The notes under the pieces are model-generated. The model saw only the letters and a program-made list of their open reading frames with translations. It did no database searches and had not been told where the DNA came from. 64,000 bases of DNA from CAVQCX01 sp963775335 (GTDB lineage: Bacteria > Pseudomonadota > Gammaproteobacteria > Chromatiales > Chromatiaceae), in NCBI GenBank assembly GCA_963775335.1, contig CAVZIJ010000002.1:1-64000 (forward strand). The letters run 5' to 3'. This document shows, in pieces, positions 36,117-45,395 of this stretch. The position numbers and the translations under genes are program-made. Each line of letters opens with the position of its first letter. Position 1 is the stretch's first letter.

Positions 36117-38491
36117 CTGCTTACGTGCTGCCGCTTAGCCAACTGCGCATGACCGACGTCGCCCAGGTCGGCGGAAAGAACGCCTCGCTGGGGGAGATGA
36201 TCCAGAACCTCACCGACAGCGGTGTCAGGGTTCCCGGGGGCTTTGCCACCACCGCAGACGCCTACCGAGAGTTCCTGCGCCACAATGACCTCGATCACCG
36301 GATCAACGCCGAGCTCGACGCGTTGGACATCTCCGACGTGGGCGCTTTGGCCCGGGCCGGACGCAAGGTCCGCGAATGGGTCATGTCCGCGCAGCTCCAA
36401 CCCGCCCTGGAGGCGGCCATTGAGGATGCCTACCGCGAGGTCGAGCAGGAGCACGGAGGGCACGTGTCCTGGGCGGTGCGCTCCTCGGCGACCGCCGAGG
36501 ACCTGCCCGACGCCTCTTTCGCCGGGCAGCAGGAGACCTTTCTCAACGTGCACGGCCTAGCCGACGTCAAGCAGGCCATCCGCGCGGTGTTCGCCTCCCT
36601 CTACAACGACCGGGCCATCGCCTATCGCGTGCACCAGGGCTTCGAGCACAGCCAGGTGGCCCTGTCCGCGGGCGTGCAGCGCATGGTACGCAGCGACATC
36701 GGCGCCAGCGGGGTGATCTTCACCCTGGACACCGAGACCGGCTTTCGCGACGTGGTTTTCATCACCGCCAGCTACGGCCTCGGCGAGATGGTGGTCCAGG
36801 GCGAGGTCAACCCGGACGAGCTCTACGTGCACAAACCGACCCTGGCGGGCGGACGCCCCGCCATCCTGCGCCGCAGCGTCGGGGACAAGGCGATCCGCAT
36901 GGTCTACGCCGAGCGGGGCGGAGAGGCCGGACCGGTGCGTAAAGAGCCAGTGCCGCTGGTCCAGCGCCAGGTCTTCTGCATCACCGACGCGGAAGCTGAG
37001 GAGCTGGCCCGCTACGCAGTGGTCATCGAGCAGCACTACGGCCGCCCCATGGACATCGAGTGGGCCCGCGACGGCGAGGACGGCTTGCTCTACATCCTGC
37101 AGGCCCGCCCGGAGACCGTGCAGAGCCGCAGCGGGCGGGTCATCGAGCGCTATGAGCTGCGCGAACAGGGCGAGCGCCTGACCGCCGGCCGCAGCATCGG
37201 CAGCAAGATCGGCAGCGGGGTGGCCCGCGTCATCATGAGCGTCAAGGAGATGGATCGGGTCCAGCCCGGGGACGTCCTGATCACCGACATGACCGACCCG
37301 GACTGGGAGCCGATCATGAAGCGCGCCGCGGCCATCGTCACCAACCGCGGTGGGCGCACCTGCCACGCTGCGATCATCGCCCGGGAGCTCGGCGTCCCGG
37401 CCGTGGTGGGCTGCAACGACGCAACCCGCGCCGTGGCCGACGGTGCCGCGGTGACCGTCTCCTGCGCCGAGGGTGACACCGGCTACGTCTACAAGGGGCT
37501 CCTGGAGTTCGTGAAGAACACCGTCGAGCTCGCGAACATGCCCAAGATCCCCGTGAAGGTGATGATGAACGTGGGCAATCCCGAGCGCGCCTTCGGCTTC
37601 GCCAACATCCCCAACGCCGGCGTCGGCCTGGCCCGGCTCGAATTCATCATCAACAACATGATCGGCATTCATCCCAAGGCGCTGCTGGAGCTCGACCGGC
37701 TGGAGCCGGAGCTGCAAGACGAGATTCGCGGCCGAATCGCCGCATACGGCGATCCGGTTCGCTTCTTCGAGACCCGGCTCGCCGAAGGCGTGAGCACCCT
37801 GGCCGCCGCCTTCTGGCCCAACCCGGTGATCGTCCGGCTGTCGGACTTCAAGTCCAACGAGTATGCCAACCTCCTGGGCGGGCGGCGCTACGAGCCCGAG
37901 GAGGAGAACCCGATGATCGGCTTCCGCGGGGCGTCGCGCTACGTGGCCGACAGCTTCAAGGAATGCTTCCAGATGGAGTGTCGGGCGATGCGCTACGTGC
38001 GCGAGCGAATGGGTCTCACCAACGTGGAGATCATGGTGCCGTTCGTGCGCACCGTGGAAGAGGCGGGCGAGGTCAGCGAGGCCCTGGCCGCGAACGGCCT
38101 GGTGCGGGGGGAGAACGGGCTACGGCTCATCATGATGTGCGAGATCCCGTCCAACGCCCTGCTCGCGGAGCAGTTCCTGCAGTATTTCGACGGGTTTTCC
38201 ATCGGCTCCAACGACCTGACCCAGCTCACGCTCGGCCTGGACCGCGACTCCAGCCTGGTCGCCAACCGCTTCGACGAGCGCAACGGCGCCGTCTACGCAC
38301 TGATCGAGATGGCGATCAAGGCCTGCCGCGAGAACGGCAAGTACATCGGCATCTGCGGCCAGGGCCCGTCGGACCACCCCGACATGGCCAAGTGGCTGAT
38401 GGATCGGGGCATCTCCAGCGTCTCGCTGAATCCGGACACCGTGCTTGACACCTGGCTGTTCATGGCCGGCGAGGCCCGATCGAAGGGCTGA
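36113..38491 (+). CDS. ppsA: Phosphoenolpyruvate synthase
   Basis: The enzyme converts pyruvate, ATP and water to PEP, AMP and phosphate for gluconeogenesis. The 792-residue length equals E. coli PpsA. It has the N-terminal nucleotide domain (VGGKNASLGEMI, VRSSATAEDLPDASFAGQQET), the phosphohistidine loop GGRTCHAAIIAREL at ~415 with the adjacent threonine targeted by PpsR, and the C-terminal PEP domain (SIGSNDLTQLTLGLDRDS, GICGQGPSDHP). ppsR is divergently encoded nearby. Confidence 0.97.
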   Translation: MTAYVLPLSQLRMTDVAQVGGKNASLGEMIQNLTDSGVRVPGGFATTADAYREFLRHNDLDHRINAELDALDISDVGALARAGRKVREWVMSAQLQPALEAAIEDAYREVEQEHGGHVSWAVRSSATAEDLPDASFAGQQETFLNVHGLADVKQAIRAVFASLYNDRAIAYRVHQGFEHSQVALSAGVQRMVRSDIGASGVIFTLDTETGFRDVVFITASYGLGEMVVQGEVNPDELYVHKPTLAGGRPAILRRSVGDKAIRMVYAERGGEAGPVRKEPVPLVQRQVFCITDAEAEELARYAVVIEQHYGRPMDIEWARDGEDGLLYILQARPETVQSRSGRVIERYELREQGERLTAGRSIGSKIGSGVARVIMSVKEMDRVQPGDVLITDMTDPDWEPIMKRAAAIVTNRGGRTCHAAIIARELGVPAVVGCNDATRAVADGAAVTVSCAEGDTGYVYKGLLEFVKNTVELANMPKIPVKVMMNVGNPERAFGFANIPNAGVGLARLEFIINNMIGIHPKALLELDRLEPELQDEIRGRIAAYGDPVRFFETRLAEGVSTLAAAFWPNPVIVRLSDFKSNEYANLLGGRRYEPEEENPMIGFRGASRYVADSFKECFQMECRAMRYVRERMGLTNVEIMVPFVRTVEEAGEVSEALAANGLVRGENGLRLIMMCEIPSNALLAEQFLQYFDGFSIGSNDLTQLTLGLDRDSSLVANRFDERNGAVYALIEMAIKACRENGKYIGICGQGPSDHPDMAKWLMDRGISSVSLNPDTVLDTWLFMAGEARSKG

Positions 38492-38662
38492 TCCACCTGG
38501 TGGGAGACGCCCCCAAGTACGCCCGACACCCGCCCAGCGCACCCCGGATTCCGCTGCGCCGCATCCGGGCTAGGGGGAGCCGACAGCGAGATGACGCGGC
38601 GCACCATTGATCCGTGGACGGCGGCGACCACCCGTTGCCGGGGGCGCCGCCGGGTCAACACC

Positions 38663-39730
38663 TCACTTCTTCGCGGGGGCCGCGGCCTCTTCGAGCTTCT
38701 TGATCCGCTCCTTCAACTCCTGGATCTCGGACGCGCTGGCCGTAGCCGCCGGGGCCGGAGTCACAGCGGCTGCCTTCGCCGGGGCTGCCGGCTGTGTCGC
38801 GGCGGCCGTGGGAGCTGGGGCCGCGGGTGCCGGGGCGGCTGCGGCCGGATAGGCCGGCGCACCGGCATAGCCCGGAGGCACCCCATAGCCCGGAGGGACC
38901 CCGTAGCCCGGTGCGGCTCCGTACCCGGGTGCCCTGCCGTAGGGCTGGCCCGGACCTCTACCCGCCCCCGGGGGGGGCATGGCGCCATAGGCCGGCGCTC
39001 GCCCGTAGGCCGGAGCACCGGCATAGGGTTGAGGCCCAGCCATACCCGGCGCCGGCGCTCCGTAAGCGGGGCCGGCGCCATAACCTGGCACGCCCCCATA
39101 ACCCGGCGCGCCCGCATAGCCCGGCGCGCCCGCATAGCCCGGTGCGCCCGCATAGCCCGGTGCGCCCGCATAGCCCGGCGCGCCTGCATAGCCCGGTGCG
39201 CCTGCGTACGGTTGAGCGGCACCCGCGGCCGGGGCCGCAGCGGCAGCCGGCGCTGCCGGGGCGGGCGCTGCGGGAGCCGCTGCGGAGAACGCGGGGGCTC
39301 CTGCATACCCGGGAGCTCCGCCATAGCTGGGCCCCACACGGTAGACCCCTACCGACGGCGCGGCTGCCGAGCCGGAGGCCGGCTCCTGCTCGGAGCCGGA
39401 GATCTCACTGGAGCGCGCCTCATAGTCCGGAACGTTCGTCGTGTCCTGCCCCGGCGTCGAAACGTCATAACCCGGCGCAATGATGTAGGTCGTTCGGCCC
39501 TGAGACGAGCCTCCGTAGGGGGCCCCACCCCAGCCAGGATAGCCCAAGCCGGGATAGCCCCAGCCGGGCCCGCGACCGTAGTAGCCATCATAACGGTCAT
39601 AGTCCTTGTTGCCGCCCATCCATTTCGACGGGTTCATCATGTCGCCGAAATTCACGGCCTGTACCGGTGCGACGAGCAGGGCGCCGAGGGCCACGGCAAG
39701 CGCTTGGCGTGCGTTGATGTTATCGATCAC
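38663..39730 (-). CDS. Secreted PGY/A-repeat protein with C-terminal coiled coil
   Basis: The 355-residue protein has a signal peptide (ARQALAVALGALLVAPVQA), an aromatic/glycine section (YDGYYGRGPGWGYPGLGYP), a long array of PGYAGA-type hexapeptides (about residues 170-310), an Ala/Pro-rich linker and a short C-terminal coiled coil (EIQELKERIKKLEEAA). The start is GTG 39730, preceded by GGAGGA. Gly/Tyr/Pro-rich secreted proteins coat sulfur globules in purple sulfur bacteria, and the aromatic section resembles those, but the Ala/Pro array does not. Surface or sulfur-globule structural protein is a guess. The repeat array is likely variable in length between strains. Confidence 0.75.
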   Translation of the reverse strand: MIDNINARQALAVALGALLVAPVQAVNFGDMMNPSKWMGGNKDYDRYDGYYGRGPGWGYPGLGYPGWGGAPYGGSSQGRTTYIIAPGYDVSTPGQDTTNVPDYEARSSEISGSEQEPASGSAAAPSVGVYRVGPSYGGAPGYAGAPAFSAAAPAAPAPAAPAAAAAPAAGAAQPYAGAPGYAGAPGYAGAPGYAGAPGYAGAPGYAGAPGYGGVPGYGAGPAYGAPAPGMAGPQPYAGAPAYGRAPAYGAMPPPGAGRGPGQPYGRAPGYGAAPGYGVPPGYGVPPGYAGAPAYPAAAAPAPAAPAPTAAATQPAAPAKAAAVTPAPAATASASEIQELKERIKKLEEAAAPAKK

Positions 39731-39979
39731 TGTTGCTGATCCTCCGAGGGTTTGGTGGGACTGGAACCGGCTCACCGCGACTCAGGTCGCCTCTCGCGTG
39801 CGATTGCGGGCGCCAGCTCGTTGAAGCTTACCCCAAGCGCCGAGGAAGCGGTGAAATCCCCAACCCGCCTCTCTCGCCGGCATCCCCCAGCGGAGGGCTT
39901 CGCGCTGCCCGGGGCGTTCCCCCCCGCGTACAGCGGCCGCGCCTCGACCTAGGTCGCTTCGGCTGCGAACGGAAAGCGA

Positions 39980-40630
39980 CTAGCTCCCGCCGCCCGCGCG
40001 GTTGTCGTAGCGGATGTGCTCGGGGGCCACGGCGCCGCCGGAGATGATGAAATTCATCGCCTCGTCGATCGTCCAGTCGGTGGAGGTGAGACGCTCCACC
40101 GGAACGATCTCCACGTATCCACTCGTTGGGTTGGGCGTAGTAGGGACGTAGACCGCAGCGAGGGCGCGGCCGGTGCGGGCGTCTTGGAAGGTCCGGGTGA
40201 CCAGACCCACGGCTTTCATATCCCGCTGCGGGAACTCGATCAGCACCACGCGCCGCACCCCGCTCGGCTCGCGCTGAAGGGCGGAAACCAGCTTCTTGGC
40301 CCCACCGTACACCGTGGTGATCAGGGGCACCCTGCCCAGCAACGATTCGACGGCATCCAGGATGCGCCTGCCCAACACCCGGTTCACCGCCCAGCCGAGC
40401 AGATAAAGACCGGCCAGGGTGAGCAGCACGGCCAGGGCATTGTGCAGGCGGGGGTCCAAGAGCAGATCCGCGAGCACGGGATGCCGCCCTCGTACCTTGT
40501 TCGAGATCCCTGTGACCCAGGGGCGGCCGAACTGCGACAGTTGCCCCAGCACGAAATCGAAGACCACCCAGGTGACCCAGAGCGGCACGATGGTCAGGAT
40601 CCCGCTGGCGAGATAGCGTCGGAAATACAA
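39980..40630 (-). CDS. DUF502 family membrane protein
   Basis: The 216-residue protein has two membrane segments (LASGILTIVPLWVTWVVFDFVL and LAVLLTLAGLYLLGWAV) and the DUF502 signature VPLITTVYGGAKKLVSAL, VVLIEFPQRDMKAVGLVT and VYVPTTPNPTSGYVEIVP. Function is unknown. TTG 40630 is favoured because AGAGAGGTGG precedes it and the RRYLASG start then matches family members; TTG 40654 is an alternative. It is divergent from the GNAT gene. Confidence 0.88.
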   Translation of the reverse strand: MYFRRYLASGILTIVPLWVTWVVFDFVLGQLSQFGRPWVTGISNKVRGRHPVLADLLLDPRLHNALAVLLTLAGLYLLGWAVNRVLGRRILDAVESLLGRVPLITTVYGGAKKLVSALQREPSGVRRVVLIEFPQRDMKAVGLVTRTFQDARTGRALAAVYVPTTPNPTSGYVEIVPVERLTSTDWTIDEAMNFIISGGAVAPEHIRYDNRAGGGS

Positions 40631-40952
40631 GCCACCACCTCTCTGCTCACTCAACGCACGCGACCGGCTTTCGGATAGAGACGACAGGATACCAGCGCTC
40701 TGTCCACAGCGTATGACAGGGGCGGAGGGAGCGCGGGACAGCGCCCGACTCCGTGAATCGCACCGCTCGATCGCCCCCCGGCGGTGGCAAGACACCCCAT
40801 TGGGCGCTATAGTCGCCGCGGCCGAATGGCGCCCAGGGCAGCGGTGCGCCGGCGAATCCATCCGCGCCGGGCGACGTCACACGGGTCGGCCGGCTCGCGG
40901 GCCCTGCGCCAACCGCTTCAAACGATCCCACGACACCTCCGCAAGCAGCTCC

Positions 40953-42023
40953 ATGGCCTCCCAGGACCTCCATTGGCAAAGCCACCGGGACAGGATCGAC
41001 CCGCAGTGGGAGCGATGCATAGAGGACAGCGGGGTCCACCTCAGCCTTTCCCCGTTCTGGACCGAAGCCATCGCCGTTGCCCAGGGCAACCTCGGCGCCA
41101 TCCATATCCTGGCCGGCGACCAAGGCGTCCTGCCCTACTTCATCCAGCCCGGGCGCATGTACGGCCTGCCGGTCATTCGCCTGGAGCTGGCCGGCAATCT
41201 GCACAGCTACCACCAGGAGATCCCCGCCGTCGGTGACCCTTACCGGTTAATTCTGGAGCTGTTGGCGACGCACTCCTGGCATGTCCTTCATGCGGGAGGA
41301 ATCAATGTACAAGGTCCCACTGATCGGGCACTGGAACGGATCGCCGCGGAGATCGGCGCGATGCTGGTGCGCTATCCGGGAGAGCGCTCGCCGGTGTTGC
41401 CGATCAGCACGGACTGGGAGACCTATCTGGCCGGCCGATCGCGCAACTTTCGCTACAACCTGGGCAGGAAACGCCGCCGGCTGGAGCAGCAAGGGCTGAC
41501 GGAACGCTGGATCACGGACGAGGCGGACGCCGATGAGCTGCTCGCCCAGATCTGGGCCATCGAGGAGGCCAGCTGGAAGGTGGAAGCGGACATGGCCATG
41601 CTGGCCGACTCCCACGAGCGCACCCTGTACAAGCGCCTCGTGCCGGAGCTGGCCCGCCGAGGCCTGCTACAGGCCAACGTGCTGTACCTGGGGGAACAGC
41701 CGGCGGCCTACAGCCTGTGCTATCGCTGGCGCGGATCGATGGGCCAGATCAAGACCTCTTTCGATCATGGCCTGCAGAAGCTGGGGCCCGGCGGGGTGGT
41801 CACCGAGAGCGCGATTCGGCGGGCGTTCGATACCGGCGCTTCGGAATTCGACTTTCTGGGTCCCTGGATGCACCACAAGTCGCTGTGGACGGACCAAATC
41901 CGCCCCCACGACAACATCTTCCTGTTCGCACCGAACCTGCGCGGTCGGCTCCTGGGCTGGGCCAAACGCCTGAAAGCGAGCCTCGCCCCCGTCCAGGACG
42001 ATCCCGCTAAGGGACAGGGCTGA
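40953..42023 (+). CDS. FemAB/BcsL-like GNAT acyltransferase
   Basis: The 356-residue protein is of the FemAB/CelD-like double-GNAT type (Acetyltransf_6): N-terminal half with LSPFWTEAIAVAQGNLGAIHIL and YGLPVIRLELAGNLHSYH, middle SRNFRYNLGRKRRRLEQQG, and C-terminal EASWKVEADMAMLAD, YSLCYRWRGSMGQIKTSFD and FDFLGPWMHHKSLW. Such proteins transfer acyl or aminoacyl groups in exopolysaccharide, cellulose or peptidoglycan contexts. ATG 40953 is chosen because the frame upstream to 40713 lacks homology. Downstream ATP-grasp and M15-type genes suggest envelope or peptide-bond chemistry, but there is no proof of a shared pathway. Confidence 0.82.
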   Translation: MASQDLHWQSHRDRIDPQWERCIEDSGVHLSLSPFWTEAIAVAQGNLGAIHILAGDQGVLPYFIQPGRMYGLPVIRLELAGNLHSYHQEIPAVGDPYRLILELLATHSWHVLHAGGINVQGPTDRALERIAAEIGAMLVRYPGERSPVLPISTDWETYLAGRSRNFRYNLGRKRRRLEQQGLTERWITDEADADELLAQIWAIEEASWKVEADMAMLADSHERTLYKRLVPELARRGLLQANVLYLGEQPAAYSLCYRWRGSMGQIKTSFDHGLQKLGPGGVVTESAIRRAFDTGASEFDFLGPWMHHKSLWTDQIRPHDNIFLFAPNLRGRLLGWAKRLKASLAPVQDDPAKGQG

Positions 42024-42100
42024 GCGCCGCAACCGCGAGTCGAACCTGCTCGCTCGCGCAGTTGCGGCCGCCCCGATCGGGGCGGCCAGGTCGTTCGGGC

Positions 42101-42334
42101 TCAGAGATGCGCTGCCAGGCGGGTGCTCAGAAACGCGGCCTCGTACGCCTCATAGAGGCCCACCGCCATCGCCTTGGCCTCGAACTCCAGCCGGGCATCG
42201 CTACGCGGATCGTCGCTGCCCGAATCATCGAGGACCGCCGCCACCCTGGGCTCATCTTCCGACATGTCAAAGATGCACCAAACGCGCTCCCCCACGTTCT
42301 CGACCTGAAAAAGGGCCTGCTCGTCATACGTCAT
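42101..42334 (-). CDS. Small acidic protein, unknown
   Basis: The 77-residue product (ALFQVENVGERVWCIFDMSEDEPRV and EFEAKAMAVGLYEAYEAAF) has no signal or membrane segment. Its ATG overlaps the stop of the preceding small gene (42331-42334), so the two are translationally coupled. No family is recognised. Confidence 0.6.
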   Translation of the reverse strand: MTYDEQALFQVENVGERVWCIFDMSEDEPRVAAVLDDSGSDDPRSDARLEFEAKAMAVGLYEAYEAAFLSTRLAAHL

Positions 42335-42576
42335 GGCTCATCTACCTCCGTCCAGGTGCTACGCGTCTGGCCCTTCCATGGCTCGCTTGTTATTGCATCG
42401 TGGAAGCCCTCCGGGAGAGGGACGTCCCGCGGCAATCGGCCGCGGCTCACGTAGCCCCATACCCCGCGCCCTGCTTCGGTGGGCACTCCCGCCGAAGTAT
42501 GCAAATATTGCTCCACCAAGCCTATCGCCATTGTGACACAGTCACCCGGGACGGCAACCCCCACGCTATCGGCCAT
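42331..42576 (-). CDS. Small protein upstream of and coupled to 42101-42334, unknown
   Basis: The 81-residue product from ATG 42576 reads like a genuine polar protein (GDCVTMAIGLVEQYLHTSAG, GRLPRDVPLPEGFHDAITSE). The open frame continues far upstream but there it is only the antisense of the ATP-grasp gene, so the gene is easily missed. ATGA overlap with the next gene supports it. Other possible starts are GTG near 42565 and the inner ATG MAIGLVEQ. No function is known. Confidence 0.5.
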   Translation of the reverse strand: MADSVGVAVPGDCVTMAIGLVEQYLHTSAGVPTEAGRGVWGYVSRGRLPRDVPLPEGFHDAITSEPWKGQTRSTWTEVDEP

Positions 42577-42678
42577 GGGCCGTTTTCGGTCGCGCACCGC
42601 CCAACGCACGCCTGTTCCGCAAGCGCCTGTTTCCGTGGAGAATAGGCAGGCCCGCTCCGGGCGCTCCAACGCACGTGT

Positions 42679-43485
42679 ATGCGACTTGTCTCGTTCGACC
42701 TTCTGCGCTCCACCGACATCCCGACCGTCACCTATCTCAAACCCGAGCTGCTGTTTCGCCACCGCTCGCTGGTCTCGGCCGCCGATTGGGTGCTGTTCCC
42801 TCCCTACTGGCTCGCCAACACCCTCGTCTACGCGCTGGGGAGACGCATCTTCCCAAGCCTGAGCACCTATCACCTGGGCCACGACAAGGCCCATATGACC
42901 CGGGCCTTCCAGGCGTTCTGCCCGGAAAGCGTGCCCGAGACGCTGATCCTGCGCCCCGATGCCGGGGGCGTCGAGCGGGCGCTCGACAGCTTCTGCCTGC
43001 CAGTGGTGGTCAAGGACCTGCGCAACAGCATGGGCCGCGGCGTGCACTTGGTGGAGACTGCGGCCGAGCTCAGACAGCTCGCCGAACGCCAGGACGCGCT
43101 TTACGTCCAGGAGCGCCTCCCCATCGATCGCGACCTGCGCATCGTCTGGATAGGTGACCGAGTGGTCACAGCCTACTGGCGGATCGCACCCGAAGGGGCC
43201 TTTCACAACAATGTCTCCAAGGGCGCCCGGGTCCTGTTCGAAGAGATCCCGCCCCAAGCCATCGCGCTGGTCGAGCGCGTGGCCAAGGGGCTGGGCATAG
43301 ATCACGCCGGTTTCGATGTGGCGGTCGTCGATGGTCACTGCTACCTGCTGGAGTTCAACCGCCTGTTCGGCAACGACGCCCTGACCACCCGGGGCATCAG
43401 CATAGGGCCCTACATCTTCGACTATCTCCAACGTTCAACCCGGCCGCCCCAGGAGCCCGACAGCCCAGTGTCCCAGGCGGTCTAG
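42679..43485 (+). CDS. ATP-grasp family protein
   Basis: The 268-residue protein resembles RimK/ATP-grasp ligases: the phosphate-binding loop region VVVKDLRNSMGRGVHLV, an adenine-binding VQERLPIDRDLRIVWIGDRVV, FHNNVSKGAR and a metal-binding end VDGHCYLLEFNRLFGN (Glu and Asn). Such enzymes form amide or ester bonds via acyl-phosphates. The unusual start MRLVSFDLLRSTDIPTVTYLKPE fits short ATP-grasp proteins. No partner peptide is identified. The gap to the M15-type gene is 190 bases. Confidence 0.85.
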   Translation: MRLVSFDLLRSTDIPTVTYLKPELLFRHRSLVSAADWVLFPPYWLANTLVYALGRRIFPSLSTYHLGHDKAHMTRAFQAFCPESVPETLILRPDAGGVERALDSFCLPVVVKDLRNSMGRGVHLVETAAELRQLAERQDALYVQERLPIDRDLRIVWIGDRVVTAYWRIAPEGAFHNNVSKGARVLFEEIPPQAIALVERVAKGLGIDHAGFDVAVVDGHCYLLEFNRLFGNDALTTRGISIGPYIFDYLQRSTRPPQEPDSPVSQAV

Positions 43486-43675
43486 TCCACTTCGGAATTC
43501 CGTGAAGATTATCGCCGGCAAGGGGCCTCCGCGGATTCCGGCCTTCGGCCTCCATCCGGGCACCAGGCTTCGTGGATCTGCCCCCTGCGGAATCCTCACC
43601 AGTGCTATGATCAGACGCCAAACGTAATATCACGCTCGCCGGCTCTTCCCCGAGGCCGCTCGCCGGATTCGCCCG

Positions 43676-44611
43676 ATGAGACCCGATTCTCTGCCGCTAC
43701 TGATCCTCGCATGCGCCGTGCTCTTCGGCCCCGGCCCCGCGCCGGGCGCGGTACTTGCTGACCGATTCTTCATCAGCGGCAACGGCGAGGTCCGCATGGA
43801 GAACCTGCACACCGGCGACAAGGCCGACATCCGCTACCGTGACCCCCAAGGCAACTATCCGGCGGCGGCCCAGGCTCGCATCGACCGCCTGTTCGGCATC
43901 CCTGTGGGGGCACCGGATCATATTTCCCTGCGATTAGTCTCTCTGCTGGATTACATCGAAGACCGCTATCACGAGCCGCTGGTCATCAACTCCGGATACC
44001 GGAGTCCGGAGTATAACGGGAAGCTGCATGCCGAAGGCCGGCTGGCCGCCAAAGCAAGCCTCCACATGGAAGGCATGGCGTCGGACCTGTTGCTTGGCCG
44101 CGCCCTGGCCCCTCGGGCATTCGCAGATATCCGTGCCCTCAACTGCTGCGGCGTCGGCTACTACCACGGCGAGTCGATCCACATAGACGCCGGCCCGGCG
44201 CGGTTCTGGGACGAAACCACCTCAAAGGTGAGAACGGACATCTCCGCCCATAACAAGCGGGTGATGGCCAGCACCGACCGCGACATCTATCTGCCCGGGG
44301 AACGGATCGCGCTGCGCATCGCGCGCATCACCGATTACCCGATCGGGATCTCGGCAACGGTCGGGATCGAGCGCGACGGACAGCAGCTCGATGCTGCTCC
44401 GCTCGTCGACGCCAAGAGCGCATGCCTGACGATTACCAAGCCCGCCCAGCGGGATCTGAGCCTGACCATCCCCGCCGGGCTTCCCCAGCGGACCCGACTG
44501 CAGTTGCGCGTGGACCTGTGCGACAAGCCCTTCCCGGAGATGCCCGACCGGATCCTTTCCAATGAATTCCTGATCTGGGGTACGCCGCCGGGCCAGACAC
44601 CCAACACCTAG
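43676..44611 (+). CDS. DUF882/peptidase M15-like secreted protein
   Basis: The 311-residue protein has a signal peptide (LPLLILACAVLFGPGPAPGAVLA) and a YcbK/M15-like zinc-carboxypeptidase domain: LVINSGYRSPEYN, SLHMEGMASDL and GESIHIDAG supply the expected zinc histidines and aspartate. The last ~110 residues (from DRDIYLPGERIALRIARI) form a separate strand-rich extension that is not part of the core family. It likely acts on peptidoglycan peptides in the periplasm. ATG 43676 gives the signal directly. Confidence 0.85.
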   Translation: MRPDSLPLLILACAVLFGPGPAPGAVLADRFFISGNGEVRMENLHTGDKADIRYRDPQGNYPAAAQARIDRLFGIPVGAPDHISLRLVSLLDYIEDRYHEPLVINSGYRSPEYNGKLHAEGRLAAKASLHMEGMASDLLLGRALAPRAFADIRALNCCGVGYYHGESIHIDAGPARFWDETTSKVRTDISAHNKRVMASTDRDIYLPGERIALRIARITDYPIGISATVGIERDGQQLDAAPLVDAKSACLTITKPAQRDLSLTIPAGLPQRTRLQLRVDLCDKPFPEMPDRILSNEFLIWGTPPGQTPNT

Positions 44612-44974
44612 ACTTCGCTCAACGTGAATGCAGCGGTCACCGCGGTAGCCCCAAATCCGCGCGAGCCCGCCGCCGCTTGCGAAACAGCGGAACCGGGTGA
44701 AAAAGAACCGATACCATGGGGCGGACGAGTTTGAAATTCGGTATTGCACCCATTGTTACCCTCCGCAAGTCGCCGACCCTGCTGAAGGTACTCATATCCA
44801 CCTCCGGCGCTGGCGCCAGGTCTCACTCCGGATCGACTGAGGCCGAAGCGCCAGATGTTCCGGAGTGAGCCCCGACTGCCCCTTGTCGCTCCCGGGCTCC
44901 CGCGAGAACGGAAATAGCTTTGGGGCTTTGCCCCTGGCCTGCCGGCCTCTCGTCGCACGCGCGGTCCGCCCTCT
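44612..44974. other. Intergenic region between M15-like and thioesterase genes
   Basis: Apart from the doubtful small frame at 44637-44795, nothing is recognised. A short hairpin (GGGGCTTTGCCCC) occurs near 44920. Confidence 0.4.
44637..44795 (-). CDS. Possible small basic protein, weakly supported
   Basis: A 52-codon frame from ATG 44795 is preceded by GGAGG at five bases, an excellent ribosome site. The product (MSTFSRVGDLRRVTMGAIPN to FRKRRRARADL) is basic with a short hydrophobic middle. No homology is recognised and chance is a real alternative. Confidence 0.2.
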   Translation of the reverse strand: MSTFSRVGDLRRVTMGAIPNFKLVRPMVSVLFHPVPLFRKRRRARADLGLPR

Positions 44975-45355
44975 TCAGACCGACTTCGAGCCGCCGGGAC
45001 GCGGGGTGACCAGGGCCTTGTTGCCAGCGGTATCCAGGCAGACGAACGTGACGTGGGTGGAGAAGACCATCTGCTCATCACCGGTGTCGATGTCGTCGCA
45101 GTAGACCTCGGCCCGGTACTGCACCGAGGTGGTGCCGGTGCGGCACTTCTGCACGTCGAACCGCAGGATCGAGCCCAGGCGCACGCTACGCCGGAACTCC
45201 ACCTCGTCCATGGCCACGGTGACGAATTTGCAGCCAGGATGGTCCACGCTGGCGGCGATCCAGGTAACCTCGTCTGCCCATTTCAGCAGATTGCCGCCGA
45301 ACAGGTAGCCATAATGGTTCATATGCTCGGGCAAGACGAGCTTGTAGTTTTCCAT
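44975..45355 (-). CDS. Hotdog-fold acyl-CoA thioesterase (YciA-type)
   Basis: The 126-residue protein has the YciA/BACH pattern: LPEHMNHYGYLFGGNLLKWADEVTWIAA with catalytic Asn/Asp positions, FVTVAMDEVEFRRSVRLG and FVCLDTAGNKALV. It would hydrolyse acyl-CoA thioesters in the cytoplasm. The standard family motif has NxxGxxFGG; here NHYGYLFGG fits. It is next to the RAYT gene but unrelated to it. Confidence 0.88.
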   Translation of the reverse strand: MENYKLVLPEHMNHYGYLFGGNLLKWADEVTWIAASVDHPGCKFVTVAMDEVEFRRSVRLGSILRFDVQKCRTGTTSVQYRAEVYCDDIDTGDEQMVFSTHVTFVCLDTAGNKALVTPRPGGSKSV

Positions 45356-45395
45356 CGAATCGTGGTTCTCGTGGGCTCCGGAGACAGGTTGCGGA

